NCBI GenBank assembly: GCA_964517605.1
Contig: CAZFCE010000005.1
Span: 1-64,000 of the forward strand
DNA from: J095 sp964517605
GTDB lineage: Bacteria > Chloroflexota > Anaerolineae > 4572-78 > J111
Direction of reading: 5' to 3'
DNA: 64,000 bases
The number at the start of each line of letters is the position of its first letter. Within the stretch, counting starts at the first letter, position 1. Positions 12,001 through 17,362 of this stretch are shown here, piece after piece. The notes beneath the pieces were generated by a model, which saw only the letters and a program-made list of their open reading frames with translations, was not told the DNA's origin and did no database searches. Made by a program: the position numbers and the translations under genes.

Positions 12001-12650
12001 GTAACCGGATTGAAAACCTGGTGGATATTAATGATGGCCTCAACCCCGTCATCCAGCGGAGCGCCTTTATTGCGGTGGGAGCCGCCGCACCGCCGGTTGG
12101 CCCCGTGTACCTGCCGTTGATTATGAGCGGCAGCACGGCCTCCAGCGGGCAGGATGTTGCCGTAACCATTCGTAACTGCGGCAGTGCTAACGCCGTGGGC
12201 GCGTTCTGGGTTGATTTGTACTTTAACCCGGATGAAAAATCCATCTACTGGCCCATTGGCCACGGCGAGGGGTACAACTGGTTTGGGCAAGGGGCCGGCT
12301 TTACCGTGAGTACGTTGGGCGCGGGACAAAGCCTCACCCTGCATCTGTCCGATGCGGTGCTGAAGAATATGCCCGGCTCGCTGCCCTCTTTGCCCAGGTT
12401 GTACGCCCAAGTTGACCTGTTTGATAGCTCTACGCCCGGTATGGGGGTGGTCAACGAAGGTTCCGCCGGCGAGACCAACAACGTTGCCGGCAGCGAGGGC
12501 AGCCAATGCCACGCCACCGCCGGCCTCCCCGACCTGATTGTGGAGAGCATCAAGCTGGTTAACAAAACCGGCTCGACCAGCGCCTCAGTCGAGGCGGCGG
12601 CTCCCGCCGCGGACGTAACCCCGCCGCCGGTTCGGGTGGCGCGACCTTAA
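87..12650 (+). CDS. Giant secreted SdrD_B/DUF11 repeat surface protein
   Basis: About 4187 residues, probably a cell-surface or matrix protein. ATG at 87 is preceded by GGGAGG at 75-80 with 6-base spacing, so the in-frame TTG at 69 is less likely. A long basic N-terminus leads to a hydrophobic stretch ending near AYA-QAG, a signal peptide. Next comes a jelly-roll-like domain (about 45-195), then four SdrD_B-like modules (nt about 684-1890) with motifs such as GDRVWYDADGDGTQD, which in that family bind calcium. A unique region (nt 1890-2710) follows, then about 25 DUF11 repeats of roughly 125 residues (nt 2712-12080), each opening with a PNLxxSxKxV...PGxxLxYT pattern. The C-terminal 190 residues form a different beta-type domain ending in an Ala/Pro-rich tail; no LPXTG motif or transmembrane anchor is seen. 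Codon use changes sharply at 4926-8471. The domain assignments are firm; a structural or adhesive role is inference. Confidence 0.9.
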   Translation: MKRGRIPTCIVSYVQNKRYQQNKIIMLLLSVIFFNSLLLAHLAYAQAGVVLWSDGFETSNFSGWDAAPSGWNRGTASPSSQAGFYRAMCNGSNSLVKTISTAGYESITITFYEQTANSFEVSGIFGGEHVYAEWWDGSTWNQIADISSNSSSWREHTVTLGTGANNNSNFRLRFRPSSLNSSDNFYLDAVSVSGTVMTYSIGDRVWYDADGDGTQDAAETGLNSVTVELWNNAHTQLLATQVTNSSGNYTFSGLQNGSYKVDVDETTLPVGYVLTTSSLPLSVTIAGASITSADLGYRGTSSIGNRVWHDVDHDGVQDSNEPGLNGVTVQLYQGTTLLATQTTTGDGNYNFTNLFAGAYRVEVIGGVPSDMALTTANLPFNYNLPTGQTYIGADFGYDHTGVIGDLIWNDADGDGTFDTGESGLNWQVSLTDQSNTTITQTAVSGVYSFVGVPTGVYYTVTVTAPNGWVQTNFINNPLVLNLPAGTPYTTADFGFNQTSANISGYVWYDPNRNGIRDSDETTNINGMNVDLYRGTTYVRSASTNSSGFYFFGGLTPGDYSVRETGTPPNPVWTLTTANPQNVSGVAAGQSYPNHNFGFSEPAAVVKRLYLSNNPTDHLDRIVPSGSTKPPHRIDNDTSSTWVQTPTLASNLVLNGAAINVGLWLEPHRATYWGYPGNYPNVLVELLDGTTVIGSAQINQLPEGGPVYYPFTFTPNQNTIAQGHALTLKVSVNGATGTTPGYVLVYYASSGNDSSVDLPTYSYLKIDVANSGTYDATYPGGASSDTFLTSDTVYFRARATDPFGNYDITSMVLNIPGVITNAAMTRYLPNPDSATAVYQLPRNGFTLGSYNYTITATEGAEGVVKSIITSTFRVIISDLTESFKEVRSWPARQPITQTVPGAEIEYTVHISNTGDANATTVSVIDPIPARTAYVVSSVSGAVYSPTINAIVWPGSTLTGTIPARTERTFSFRVKLDPVLDNGLFIENSALVNDGVNQFARSTRTTVVSAPDLTPSRKTVDHSPTAEPGDVLKYTLTLTNTGNMNASASLTDIVPANTTFVDGSLAATVGNVAYNAGTRTVSWNGVVPGQNTTPGVVVVTFQAKVDFPLANGTVITNTAFIDDGFAPNGAVPLERQVVTTVTAEPLLQISSAKLVDEPTANPGDTLHYTIHLINSGKMAAPVVTLTDVLPPYTSWAGGLSVNGGAAATWDGSQITWSGPVNPNAPVEIRFNVRADSVLTNGLIITNTAFVTDNYHSGNFALPATTVIESAPNLRDSSKSVSASSAQPGDVLTYTLNLVNTGDMVAATRVTDTLSPDLVNVVVLSPPEASYNSGLHAIVWVGKVAPGVATTVRFRAGVRSPLNAPQTIIYNTATVDDGSHQPFDIYPPTQTTVNAAPDLSTSRKAVNTATANPGDELTYTIILTNSGNMNTWASVQDVLPNQTTYKPGSLSFSTGSGSYDTFNNWIQWDGPANPGEPVIITYLAVVNPVMNQAETIIYNDARLDDGVHQPFLTPGVTTTVQAQPNLSTSTKVVDLTDAAPGQQLWYRITVRNSGNMVAHSATVSDTLPAQVSYVSGQFPTGGGYNASGRYIYWTGDVTPGTDVVIDYYVTVKNPLSDGVVITNSAQVGDGVHAVFETGAATTVVHAAPNMSGTSKGVDKGTAAPGEVLRYTITLVNSGDMTAVGAVVTDAVPAHTSYVAGSVSGNASYESGANRIRWSGWVTPGVAVEVSYQVKVDTPLTNGVVIENVAQVADGYHGEVLTRTASTIIGSAPNLGASSKGVSAGTAEPGAVLTYTLVLRNTGNQNATNVTVTDALPAAVSYQPGSVTGGASYAGGVISWAGAVTAGGQVTMSYRVVVALPLDNGTVIENRATVNDGVNAAFETSPPAQTVVQATPNLLGSDKAVSRAEAGPGETVVYTITLRNSGKMTAGAATVADTLPAGVSLVGQPWASAGLVSYTGYNRRISWSGSVSPLQAVTVVFTAAIQTPLDDGTQIINTATVGDGIHAAFDLEPAVTVVRSAPNLSSSVKSVDRAEAAPGEQLRYTLRLTNTGNMVAQGSVEDELPAEVSYFSGPTASAGSATWDGFSRRVLWNGPVTPGTAVVVQYYVTVNNPLDNGTVIANRATVNDGVHAGFETGVATTTIHAAPNLAGSSKSVDKSSAAPGEVVEYALTLVNSGDMTAHTAVVTDVLPANTSWAGGLSWSSGTATWDGSQVRWQGEVSRAAAVVIRYRAQVNTPLGNGTVITNTAAIDDGSSRFNRVAVTTIHATPNLAGSSKTVNAATANPGEALTYTLTLVNSGDMTAAATVADTLPGNVSFAAVVAGPGSYNAGSNAVTWSGWVTPGVAVVIQYRVVITRPLGNGTVIANTATVNDGVHTAFEVGPAQTVVQSEPNLSQSRKTVSAATASPGQVLTYTIILTNSGSMNAAAYVQDTLPAHTSYVAGSVRATSGAVSYNATQNRLEWDGEAPVGTPVRLEYAVRVDTPLDDGVVIWNTATVGDGVHAPFETAAANTVIVAAPNLAVSTRKTVNLAEAGPGSILRYTITLVNDGNMAANNATVVDGLPGNVSFASGPFASAGSVVWDSFNRQVLWNGSVVPGTPVTVQYDVRVNTPLADGVVITNSAQVGDGVHAVFETGAATTVVHAAPNMSGTSKGVDKGTAAPGEVLRYTITLVNSGDMTAVGAVVTDAVPAHTSYVAGSVSGNASYESGANRIRWSGWVTPGVAVEVSYQVKVDTPLTNGVVIENVAQVADGYHGEVLTRTASTIIGSAPNLGASSKGVSAGTAEPGAVLTYTLVLRNTGNMIGSVSLTDTLPARTTWAGWVSPNNAQFNAGTITWAGKVEPGVDQVVAYRVQVDTPLDNNTLITNAATVADGVNPAVTIGPAQTIIQSTPNLTASFKAVSQETASPGQQLVYTITLRNNGKMTAHQAEVVDNIPAYSTYVSGSAAASSGLASYQSLYKRIHWAGDVAPGTDVVITFKVQLDLPLDDGVQVINGATVDDKIHAPFDTNTVTTIITAAPDLSRSGKAVNLDSAHPGDLLNYTITLVNDGLMTSRTRVDDVLPANVTFESGPVVSGGGSGGYDGGTRRIYWSGQIPPAQTVTVVYYVRVNTPLNDGTLITNTAAISDGYHAGVLTTNMVETRITAAPNLATSAKTVDKTTASPGDRLRYTITLNNSGDMNAANVTVVDTLPISYTTLVAVPAGADYNSSNGTLTWNGLTVNRNQPVALTFEMQLDTAIPNGVVIANAATINDGFAGHAEIPVQAKTTIGSAPNLATSRKEVSQTSAIPGETLVYTITVRNSGNMVAATALTDALPNHTTWVDWVTQNNAQLNASVVNWQGEVVPGVDQVIAFRVRVDSPLDNGVVIANSASVSDGFAGHNLVTISAPGTVVQAAPNLKTSAKTVNLLTARPGSQLAYTITLTNSGDMTAYNALVLDEIPAHSTYVSATATAGAVQYQSAYSRIRWTGNVVPGTAVVITLYVQVDTPLNNNIKIDNFAVIDDRIHAEFDSNTVTTTINSGPDLTSSAKTVNKATAAPGEVLRYTITLTNSGDMIAQANVSDYLPVQVTYAGGPTVQNGAPASWDAINRHISWSGQVAPGSNVVIEYYGVINTPLDDGTLITNTATLNDGVNTAFETAPAQTVAHSAADLSGSTKTVDKSIAAPGQAIEYTITLRNGGTRNAPNAVLTDTLPANVSYIDSSIVVAGGGVAAYNAAENQIRWTGAVNVGQSVAIRYRVRLDSNLPGGTSIENTATVADGWGTETEIGPATTVAGYQLGLSLTDERETVQPGERITYTAVISGADPLGIGYVQLDIPVGTTLVTASPNYQNAAGYIYWTFFQSQPNFRKAFAMVVELPPVMDNGTIINTTAQAAGNGQSNQAAASARVVASPNLETSAKTVNKPGAHAGETVTYQIALTNTGNMHAHTAVVTDAIPAQVQYTGDMVASRGVATYTAGQVLWNGEVAVGSPVVITFNVRLDDTASNRIENLVDINDGLNPVIQRSAFIAVGAAAPPVGPVYLPLIMSGSTASSGQDVAVTIRNCGSANAVGAFWVDLYFNPDEKSIYWPIGHGEGYNWFGQGAGFTVSTLGAGQSLTLHLSDAVLKNMPGSLPSLPRLYAQVDLFDSSTPGMGVVNEGSAGETNNVAGSEGSQCHATAGLPDLIVESIKLVNKTGSTSASVEAAAPAADVTPPPVRVARP
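4926..5486 (+). repeat. 561-bp direct repeat, copy 1
   Basis: Aligned by eye with 7911-8471 at a constant offset of 2985 bases (995 codons). The only differences found are third-position transitions at 4961, 4964, 5012 and 5441, all synonymous, so the encoded 187 residues are identical. It spans the end of one DUF11 unit, one whole unit and the start of a third. Confidence 0.93.
7911..8471 (+). repeat. 561-bp direct repeat, copy 2
   Basis: Partner of 4926-5486. Identity ends abruptly after the codons for NTGN. Downstream of 8471 the sequence returns at once to third-position-C codon style, whereas downstream of copy 1 the G-style continues. Confidence 0.93.
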
Positions 12651-12743
12651 AACACTACGCCAATCGCCGGTTCTGCTCCCAATTTTGGGGAATGGAACCG
12701 GCCCGGAGAAATAATCTTGTTTAGACGAGGAGTACTACCGGAC

Positions 12744-13616
12744 ATGAGAAAACCTGGTTTTACCGGCCTGATCCGGCTTACCCTGATTATTCTGACCGCG
12801 GTGGTGGGGTTTGCCGGTTGGTTGCCGGCAGCAGGGCTGGCTCAAGCCCCGCCGCCGCCTCGATCCAACCCGCCGCCTCATCCGCCCGGCGGCCCGCCCG
12901 ACCGGACGCAGCCATCGGGCGCGGGCGGCGATAGTCAATATGGCGGCGGTGGCGCGGGCTTTTACGGCGGCGATTGCGCCACGGTATTTGGCGTGGTTAT
13001 CAATTGGGGCTACCGCAACGAGCCAAAGCTGCCCATTACGCTGGGCGGTTTTGGCTGGCAAACCCGGCGGATAACGGACGATAACGGCTATTACGCCTCG
13101 GATTGTTTGGGGACGGGCGTGGCGCTGTTAAACCCGATTTCTGCGCCGTGGCAGCATCCCCTCACCACCGATGTGGCCGTCAGGTTGGGCAAACGGCGCG
13201 CTTTTGAAGTTAATCTGGGGGTGTACGGCGGCGACATTACGCCCACTCTGGAAATTACGCCGGTGATGCAGATATATCCCGCCCAGGCGCGTCCCGGCGC
13301 AACGGTTACGTACACCATCAAGCTGACCAACACGCTGGCTAACCGGCAATCCATGGGGCAGGTAATGCTAACGGATTTGTTGCCACCGGCGATCACCCCG
13401 CTAACAGCCACCGCAACCGTGGGCGCAATCGAGTGGTGGGGAAATTTGCTCACTGTTGAACTGGGCGAATTGCCGCCGGAACAATCGGCCACGGTTACGG
13501 TGGTGGGCGGCGTTGCCGGCGATGCTCCGCCGGTGCTCACTAACCGGGCGTCGGTGGTTTATACCGGGCATGTGGTGGCCCAAACTGCGCCGGTTGAGGT
13601 TACGCTTCAAAAATAA
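12744..13616 (+). CDS. Small secreted protein with one DUF11 domain
   Basis: About 290 residues. ATG at 12744 is preferred to the TTG at 12717 because the purine-rich GAGGAG (12727-12732) lies between them and would serve the ATG. The N-terminus is a signal peptide ending near LAQA. A Pro/Gly-rich linker (about 38-75) follows, then a module with SdrD_B or carboxypeptidase-regulatory character (VFGVVINWGY ... TDDNGYYASDC, about 85-165), then one DUF11 domain (PGATVTYTIKLTNT to the C-terminus). It lies 93 bases behind the giant DUF11 gene in the same direction and has the same domain types in miniature, so it may be a partner or minor component of the same surface structure. There is no membrane anchor at the C-terminus. 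Confidence 0.8.
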   Translation: MRKPGFTGLIRLTLIILTAVVGFAGWLPAAGLAQAPPPPRSNPPPHPPGGPPDRTQPSGAGGDSQYGGGGAGFYGGDCATVFGVVINWGYRNEPKLPITLGGFGWQTRRITDDNGYYASDCLGTGVALLNPISAPWQHPLTTDVAVRLGKRRAFEVNLGVYGGDITPTLEITPVMQIYPAQARPGATVTYTIKLTNTLANRQSMGQVMLTDLLPPAITPLTATATVGAIEWWGNLLTVELGELPPEQSATVTVVGGVAGDAPPVLTNRASVVYTGHVVAQTAPVEVTLQK

Positions 13617-13694
13617 AAACGGCGTTTTTTGTGTTGCCGGCCCGGTTGTGCTAATCTGACTGCGTTATGGGTAAAATCTAATCATTGGCGGTTT

Positions 13695-13731
13695 CCCCTC
13701 TTTCTCCGGTTGGGAAAGAGGGGAATTTTTT
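13695..13731 (+). terminator. Rho-independent terminator after the DUF11 pair
   Basis: A perfect 10-bp stem (CCCCTCTTTC at 13695-13704 with GAAAGAGGGG at 13714-13723), a 9-base loop, then AATTTTTT. It closes the left transcription unit about 80 bases after the stop at 13616. Confidence 0.9.
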
Positions 13732-13748
13732 GGTCGCAAGATAATGAA

Positions 13749-13828
13749 AATGTCACTCCGAGCGAAGCGAGGAGTCCCCGCAACAAGTAACAGGAGACTC
13801 TTTGGGCTTGCGCCCTCATGGTGACATT
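13749..13828. repeat. Hairpin-forming intergenic element
   Basis: The ends are 8-bp inverted repeats (AATGTCAC at 13749-13756, GTGACATT at 13821-13828). Inside are a small hairpin (ACTCC...GGAGT around GAGCGAAGCGA) and a further pair GAGTC/GACTC (13772-13776 and 13796-13800). It looks like a short non-autonomous interspersed element or REP-like unit; no second copy was seen in this window. Confidence 0.5.
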
Positions 13829-13854
13829 CGTAATTCGCAATTCGTAATTCACTA
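13827..13854. repeat. Heptanucleotide tandem repeat tract (TTCGTAA type)
   Basis: Four 7-base units (TTCGTAA, TTCGCAA, TTCGTAA, TTCACTA) abut the hairpin element and end 21 bases before the next start codon. It is the same kind of 7-base periodicity as the tracts at 23689, 24431 and 24891. Confidence 0.6.
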
Positions 13855-13875
13855 TTTTCACGGGAGGTTTTTCCA

Positions 13876-15072
13876 ATGAATCCACCAACTCAAGCCACGT
13901 TAGCGGTGTGGGGCGGCGAAGACAAAGAATTTTGGCAGGGAGCCACTCAACTGCCGGTGGTGCACAGCGTGTCGTTTGGCTACCAAAACCTGGATGATTG
14001 GCTGGCGGTGGCGCTGGGCCAGCAGCCGGGCCATATTTACAGCCGCAACACCAACCCCACCGTAATGGCCTTTGAAGAAAAAGTGCGCCTGCTCGAAGGC
14101 GCTGCCGCCGCGGTGAGCTTTTCCAGCGGCATGGCCGCCATCAGCAACACCCTGTTCACCTTGCTTTCACCCGGCGACCGGGTGGTTTCGGTGAAGGATA
14201 CCTATGGCGGCACCAATCAGATTTTTACGGAATTTTTGCCGCGCTTTCAAATCAATGTGGAATTGTGCGCCACCACCGACCACGCCGCCATCGAAGCGGC
14301 GGTGGCGCAGGGCTGCCGGGTGCTTTACCTGGAAACGCCCACCAATCCCACTCTTAAGGTTGTTGATTTGGTGCGGCTGGCAGCCGCCGGTCATCGAGTT
14401 GGGGCGGTGGTAGTGGTGGATAACACCTTTGCCACGCCGATTAACACCAATCCGCTGGCGCTGGGCGCGGACATTGTGTTGCACAGCGCCACCAAATTTT
14501 TGGGCGGTCACGCCGATGCGTTGGGGGGCGTAGCCTGCGGCCCGGCAGAACTCATCGCCAAAATTTACCATTTCAGGGAAATTAACGGCGCGGCGCTGGA
14601 CCCGATGGCCGCTTACTTGCTGCTTAGGGGGATGAAAACGCTGGCGTTGCGGGTGCGCCAGCAAAATGATAACGCCCTGCGGATTGCCCAATTTCTGGCG
14701 GCGCACCCATTTGTGGAGCGGGTGTTGTATCCAGGGCTGGAATCGCACGAAAATCACGCAATTGCGGCCAAACAGATGCGCGGGTTTGGCGGCGTGCTCA
14801 GTTTTGCGCCGCGCGGCGGTTTTGAGGCGGTGCGGGCGCTGTTGCCTCATTTGCAATTTGCCCACGCGGCGGCCAACCTGGGCGCGGTCGAAACGGTGGT
14901 TGGCCCGCCGGCTACCACTAGCCACGTTGAAGTAAGCCGCGAGCAACGGGCGGCGCTGGGTATCCCCGAAGGCTTGATTCGCTACTCAACCGGCATTGAG
15001 GATGCCGCCGATTTGATTGCCGATCTGGCGCAAGCTCTGGCCAAAGCCCGGCAAACGCTGGAAAAAAATTGA
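13876..15072 (+). CDS. Cys/Met metabolism PLP-dependent enzyme (cystathionine gamma-synthase type)
   Basis: 398 residues, full length for the fold-type I Cys/Met metabolism family (usually 380-400). The PLP lysine is K207 in SATKFLGGHAD; the cofactor-binding D182 lies in VDNTFATP, the substrate-phosphate region in YSRNTNPT (55-62), and SSGMAA (83-88) and YGGT (110-113) also match. Family members carry out gamma-replacement or gamma-elimination on activated homoserine, cystathionine or methionine, so it belongs to the trans-sulfuration branch of sulfur amino acid metabolism. The exact reaction (MetB, MetC, MetY or MGL type) cannot be fixed from motifs alone. ATG is preceded by GGGAGG (13862-13867) at 8 bases. 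It appears monocistronic, downstream of a strong terminator. No SAM riboswitch was seen in the 259 bases before it. Confidence 0.9.
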   Translation: MNPPTQATLAVWGGEDKEFWQGATQLPVVHSVSFGYQNLDDWLAVALGQQPGHIYSRNTNPTVMAFEEKVRLLEGAAAAVSFSSGMAAISNTLFTLLSPGDRVVSVKDTYGGTNQIFTEFLPRFQINVELCATTDHAAIEAAVAQGCRVLYLETPTNPTLKVVDLVRLAAAGHRVGAVVVVDNTFATPINTNPLALGADIVLHSATKFLGGHADALGGVACGPAELIAKIYHFREINGAALDPMAAYLLLRGMKTLALRVRQQNDNALRIAQFLAAHPFVERVLYPGLESHENHAIAAKQMRGFGGVLSFAPRGGFEAVRALLPHLQFAHAAANLGAVETVVGPPATTSHVEVSREQRAALGIPEGLIRYSTGIEDAADLIADLAQALAKARQTLEKN

Positions 15073-15097
15073 TGACGCTACTGGGACTGTAGAGGGG

Positions 15098-15126
15098 TTG
15101 ACACAAATCGGCGATACCAGTATCCT
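15098..15126 (+). promoter_or_regulatory. Sigma-70-like promoter for the histidine kinase gene
   Basis: TTGACA (15098-15103), a 17-base spacer and TATCCT (15121-15126), about 100 bases ahead of the start at 15226. Confidence 0.55.
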
Positions 15127-15225
15127 TAAAAATAATTACATAATCCAAACAAAACTTTGGCCGCCGGCGATTTGGCAATGAGGCGGCGTCGGTTGGTTGA
15201 AAAATCTTAATAAAGTTGACAAAAT

Positions 15226-16050
15226 ATGACCAACTCAGAATTGGCCAGGCGGCTGGGATCCGGGGGGTCGGATAAACCCGAAACAACCGAGCAAGAGCAA
15301 TACGAACTGGATTTGCAGCGCGCCATCGAACAGGAAAAAAAATCGCGGGCCAAATTAGACCGGCTCCGGCGCACCTTTCTCAGCACCGTTAACCACGAAA
15401 TGCGAACGCCGCTGGTGCTCATTTTACAATCCATCGAACTGCTCGATAGCAGCCGGCTGGGCACCATGACCCCCGACCAGCTTGATACGCTGATGGTGCT
15501 ACGGCGGCAGGCGCAAAAGTTGGATGGCATGGTGAACAGCCTTATCCGCGTGGCCGGTTTTTTGAGCAAACAAGAGACCATCAAACCGGTGATGGGGCGG
15601 TTAACTCCGGTTTTTAAAGCCGTGCTGCCGCTGGCCGAGTTTAAAGCTCGCAGCCGCCAAATTGTAATCACCACCAACATTGCCAACAATTTGCCGCCGT
15701 TTCCGTTGGATGTAAAACAGATTGAAGAAGTTATGACCCAACTGCTCGACAACGCCATCAAATTTAACCGGTCTGGTGGCCGGATAAATATTGTAGCCCA
15801 GGCCGATGATTCGTGGGTGGAAGTTTCGGTGGCCGATACCGGCACCGGCATCAGCGCGGAACGGCTGGAAACCATCTGGGAAGTGTTTGAGCAAAACGCC
15901 GACCCGGTGCGCCGGGCGCAAGAAGGATTGGGCCTGGGGCTGGTATTGGTGCGTTACATTGTTGACGCCCACCAGGGCGTGGTCACTATTGACACCGTTG
16001 AAGGGCAGGGCAGCCGCTTTACCGTAAAATTGCCCCGTTATCGCGCCTGA
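15226..16050 (+). CDS. Soluble sensor histidine kinase (HisKA-HATPase)
   Basis: 274 residues without a transmembrane segment or recognisable input domain. A charged coiled-coil-like N-terminus (about 20-50) leads into HisKA with phospho-acceptor H57 in FLSTVNHEMRTPL. The catalytic domain has the N box in QLLDNAIKFN, G1 in ADTGTGIS and G2 in GLGLGLVLVRY. It would autophosphorylate and pass the phosphate to a response regulator that is not encoded nearby. The N-terminus may pair with an unlinked receptor or response regulator. No strong ribosome site precedes the ATG; an AT-rich leader follows a good promoter. Spacing to rlmI downstream is 84 bases, so co-transcription is possible. Confidence 0.88.
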   Translation: MTNSELARRLGSGGSDKPETTEQEQYELDLQRAIEQEKKSRAKLDRLRRTFLSTVNHEMRTPLVLILQSIELLDSSRLGTMTPDQLDTLMVLRRQAQKLDGMVNSLIRVAGFLSKQETIKPVMGRLTPVFKAVLPLAEFKARSRQIVITTNIANNLPPFPLDVKQIEEVMTQLLDNAIKFNRSGGRINIVAQADDSWVEVSVADTGTGISAERLETIWEVFEQNADPVRRAQEGLGLGLVLVRYIVDAHQGVVTIDTVEGQGSRFTVKLPRYRA

Positions 16051-16134
16051 TTGACAATTCAGGCTCAATCCATAATATATTAGCAACCATTGGGGCGCAT
16101 GCCGCGCCTTACTTACGAACCCAGCGAGGGCCGA

Positions 16135-17328
16135 ATGATTATCAAACAAGTTATCCTGAAAAAAGACCGGGAAAAATCTGTAAACAACCGCCACCCCTGG
16201 ATTTTCTCCGGGGCGATTAACCGGGTAGAAGGCGACCCGGAAAACGGCGAAGTAGTTGATGTGTGGAACAGCCGTGCCCGTTTTATTGCGCGCGGCATTT
16301 ACAACGATAAATCGCAAATCCGGGTGCGCCTCCTCACCTGGAACCCCAACGATCCCATTGACGAACAATTTTGGCAGCGCCGCATTAGCCGCGCCGTGGC
16401 CGGGCGGTTGGCCCTCAAACAGGATCAAAACACCGATGCCTACCGCGTGGTCTACTCCGAAGCCGACGGACTGCCCGGTTTTATTGCCGATGTGTACGGC
16501 CCGTGGCTGGTGGTGCAATTTTTGTCGCTGGCCGCCGAAAAGAACCGCCGTGTCATTTTAAACACCCTGGTTGACCTGATAGAGCCACAGGGTATCTACG
16601 AGCGCAGCGACAGCGACTCGCGGGGGCAAGAGGGGCTGGTGCCGGTGGCCGGCCCGGTGTGGGGCGAAGTGCCGCCGGACCTCATTGAAATTGTAGAAAA
16701 CGGCCACACATTTTTGGTTGATGTGAAAATGGGGCATAAAACCGGGTTTTACCTGGATCAACGCGAAAACCGGCAAAAAGCCGCCAAATACTTTGCCGGC
16801 AAAGAGGTGCTCAACGCCTTTTGTTACACCGGCGGTTTTTCGGTGTATGCCGCTCACGCCGGCGCAACGCGCATTATCAATGTGGATTCCTCGGAGCGGG
16901 CGCTGCAAATTGCCGAGCAAAATATGCTGCGAAACGGCTTTAATGGCCGGGATGATTTGTATTCCATGGCCGACGTTTTTGATATTTTGCGCACGTACAA
17001 CGACGCCCGCTGGAAGCTGGACACAGTTATTCTCGACCCGCCCAAGTTTGCCTTTAGCAAACGCAACGTAGAAAAAGCCACGCACGGCTACAAAGACATC
17101 AATATGCTGGCCATGAAACTGCTCAAACGCGGCGGCGTTTTGATTACATTTTCCTGTTCCGGCGCGGTCAGCCGCGATTTGTTCCAAAAGGTGCTGTTTG
17201 GGGCGGCGGTTGACGCCGGGCGGACGGTGCAAATCATCGAGCAACTATCGCAAGGCCCCGACCACCCCATTTTGCTCACCTGCCCGGAGACGGAATATTT
17301 AAAGGGATTTGTGTGCCGGGTGTGGTAA
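16135..17328 (+). CDS. rlmI: 23S rRNA (cytosine-5)-methyltransferase RlmI family
   Basis: 397 residues from the ATG at 16135, almost the same length as E. coli RlmI (396). That start has GCGAGGG at 16124-16130, spacing 4; the ATG at 16099 and TTG at 16090 add residues that do not look conserved. An N-terminal PUA domain (HPWIFSGAI, about 1-75) is followed by a linking domain and a Rossmann methyltransferase domain from about 200. SAM-binding motif I is near VLNAFCYTGGFSVYA, motif IV is DPPKFAFS, and the cysteine of FSCSGAVS fits the catalytic Cys of the family. RlmI methylates C1962 of 23S rRNA (E. coli numbering) in the cytosol. Some relatives in this family (YwbD type) are less well characterised, so the exact target is inferred. 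Confidence 0.88.
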   Translation: MIIKQVILKKDREKSVNNRHPWIFSGAINRVEGDPENGEVVDVWNSRARFIARGIYNDKSQIRVRLLTWNPNDPIDEQFWQRRISRAVAGRLALKQDQNTDAYRVVYSEADGLPGFIADVYGPWLVVQFLSLAAEKNRRVILNTLVDLIEPQGIYERSDSDSRGQEGLVPVAGPVWGEVPPDLIEIVENGHTFLVDVKMGHKTGFYLDQRENRQKAAKYFAGKEVLNAFCYTGGFSVYAAHAGATRIINVDSSERALQIAEQNMLRNGFNGRDDLYSMADVFDILRTYNDARWKLDTVILDPPKFAFSKRNVEKATHGYKDINMLAMKLLKRGGVLITFSCSGAVSRDLFQKVLFGAAVDAGRTVQIIEQLSQGPDHPILLTCPETEYLKGFVCRVW

Positions 17329-17354
17329 AAAAAAGCCGCGCCAACCGGCGCGGC
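17326..17354 (-). terminator. Rho-independent terminator of rnc
   Basis: An 8-bp GC stem (GCCGCGCC 17335-17342 with GGCGCGGC 17347-17354) and a 4-base loop. Read on the minus strand it is followed by eight T residues that overlap the stop codon of the convergent rlmI gene. There is no U-tract on the plus side, so it serves mainly rnc. Confidence 0.85.
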
Positions 17355-17362
17355 CAAAAACT

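Larger units (their letters stand above)
2712..12080 (+). repeat. Array of about 25 DUF11 repeats (protein level)
   Basis: Units average about 375 bases. Counting the recurring opening motif (xxxPNLxxSxKxVxxxxAxPGxxLxYTI) gives 25 units, the first and the last two being the most divergent. Each unit has the N-T/S-G (for example NSGNMxA), DTLPAxxxYV and NGTVIxNTAxVxDG signatures of DUF11 (conserved repeat domain 01451). DNA identity between most units is low, except for the two long near-identical copies annotated separately. Confidence 0.85.

Noticed and set aside
13617..13875. SAM or other riboswitch ahead of the Cys/Met PLP enzyme
   Set aside because: The interval is accounted for by a terminator, a hairpin element and a heptamer tract; no conserved aptamer core was recognised.
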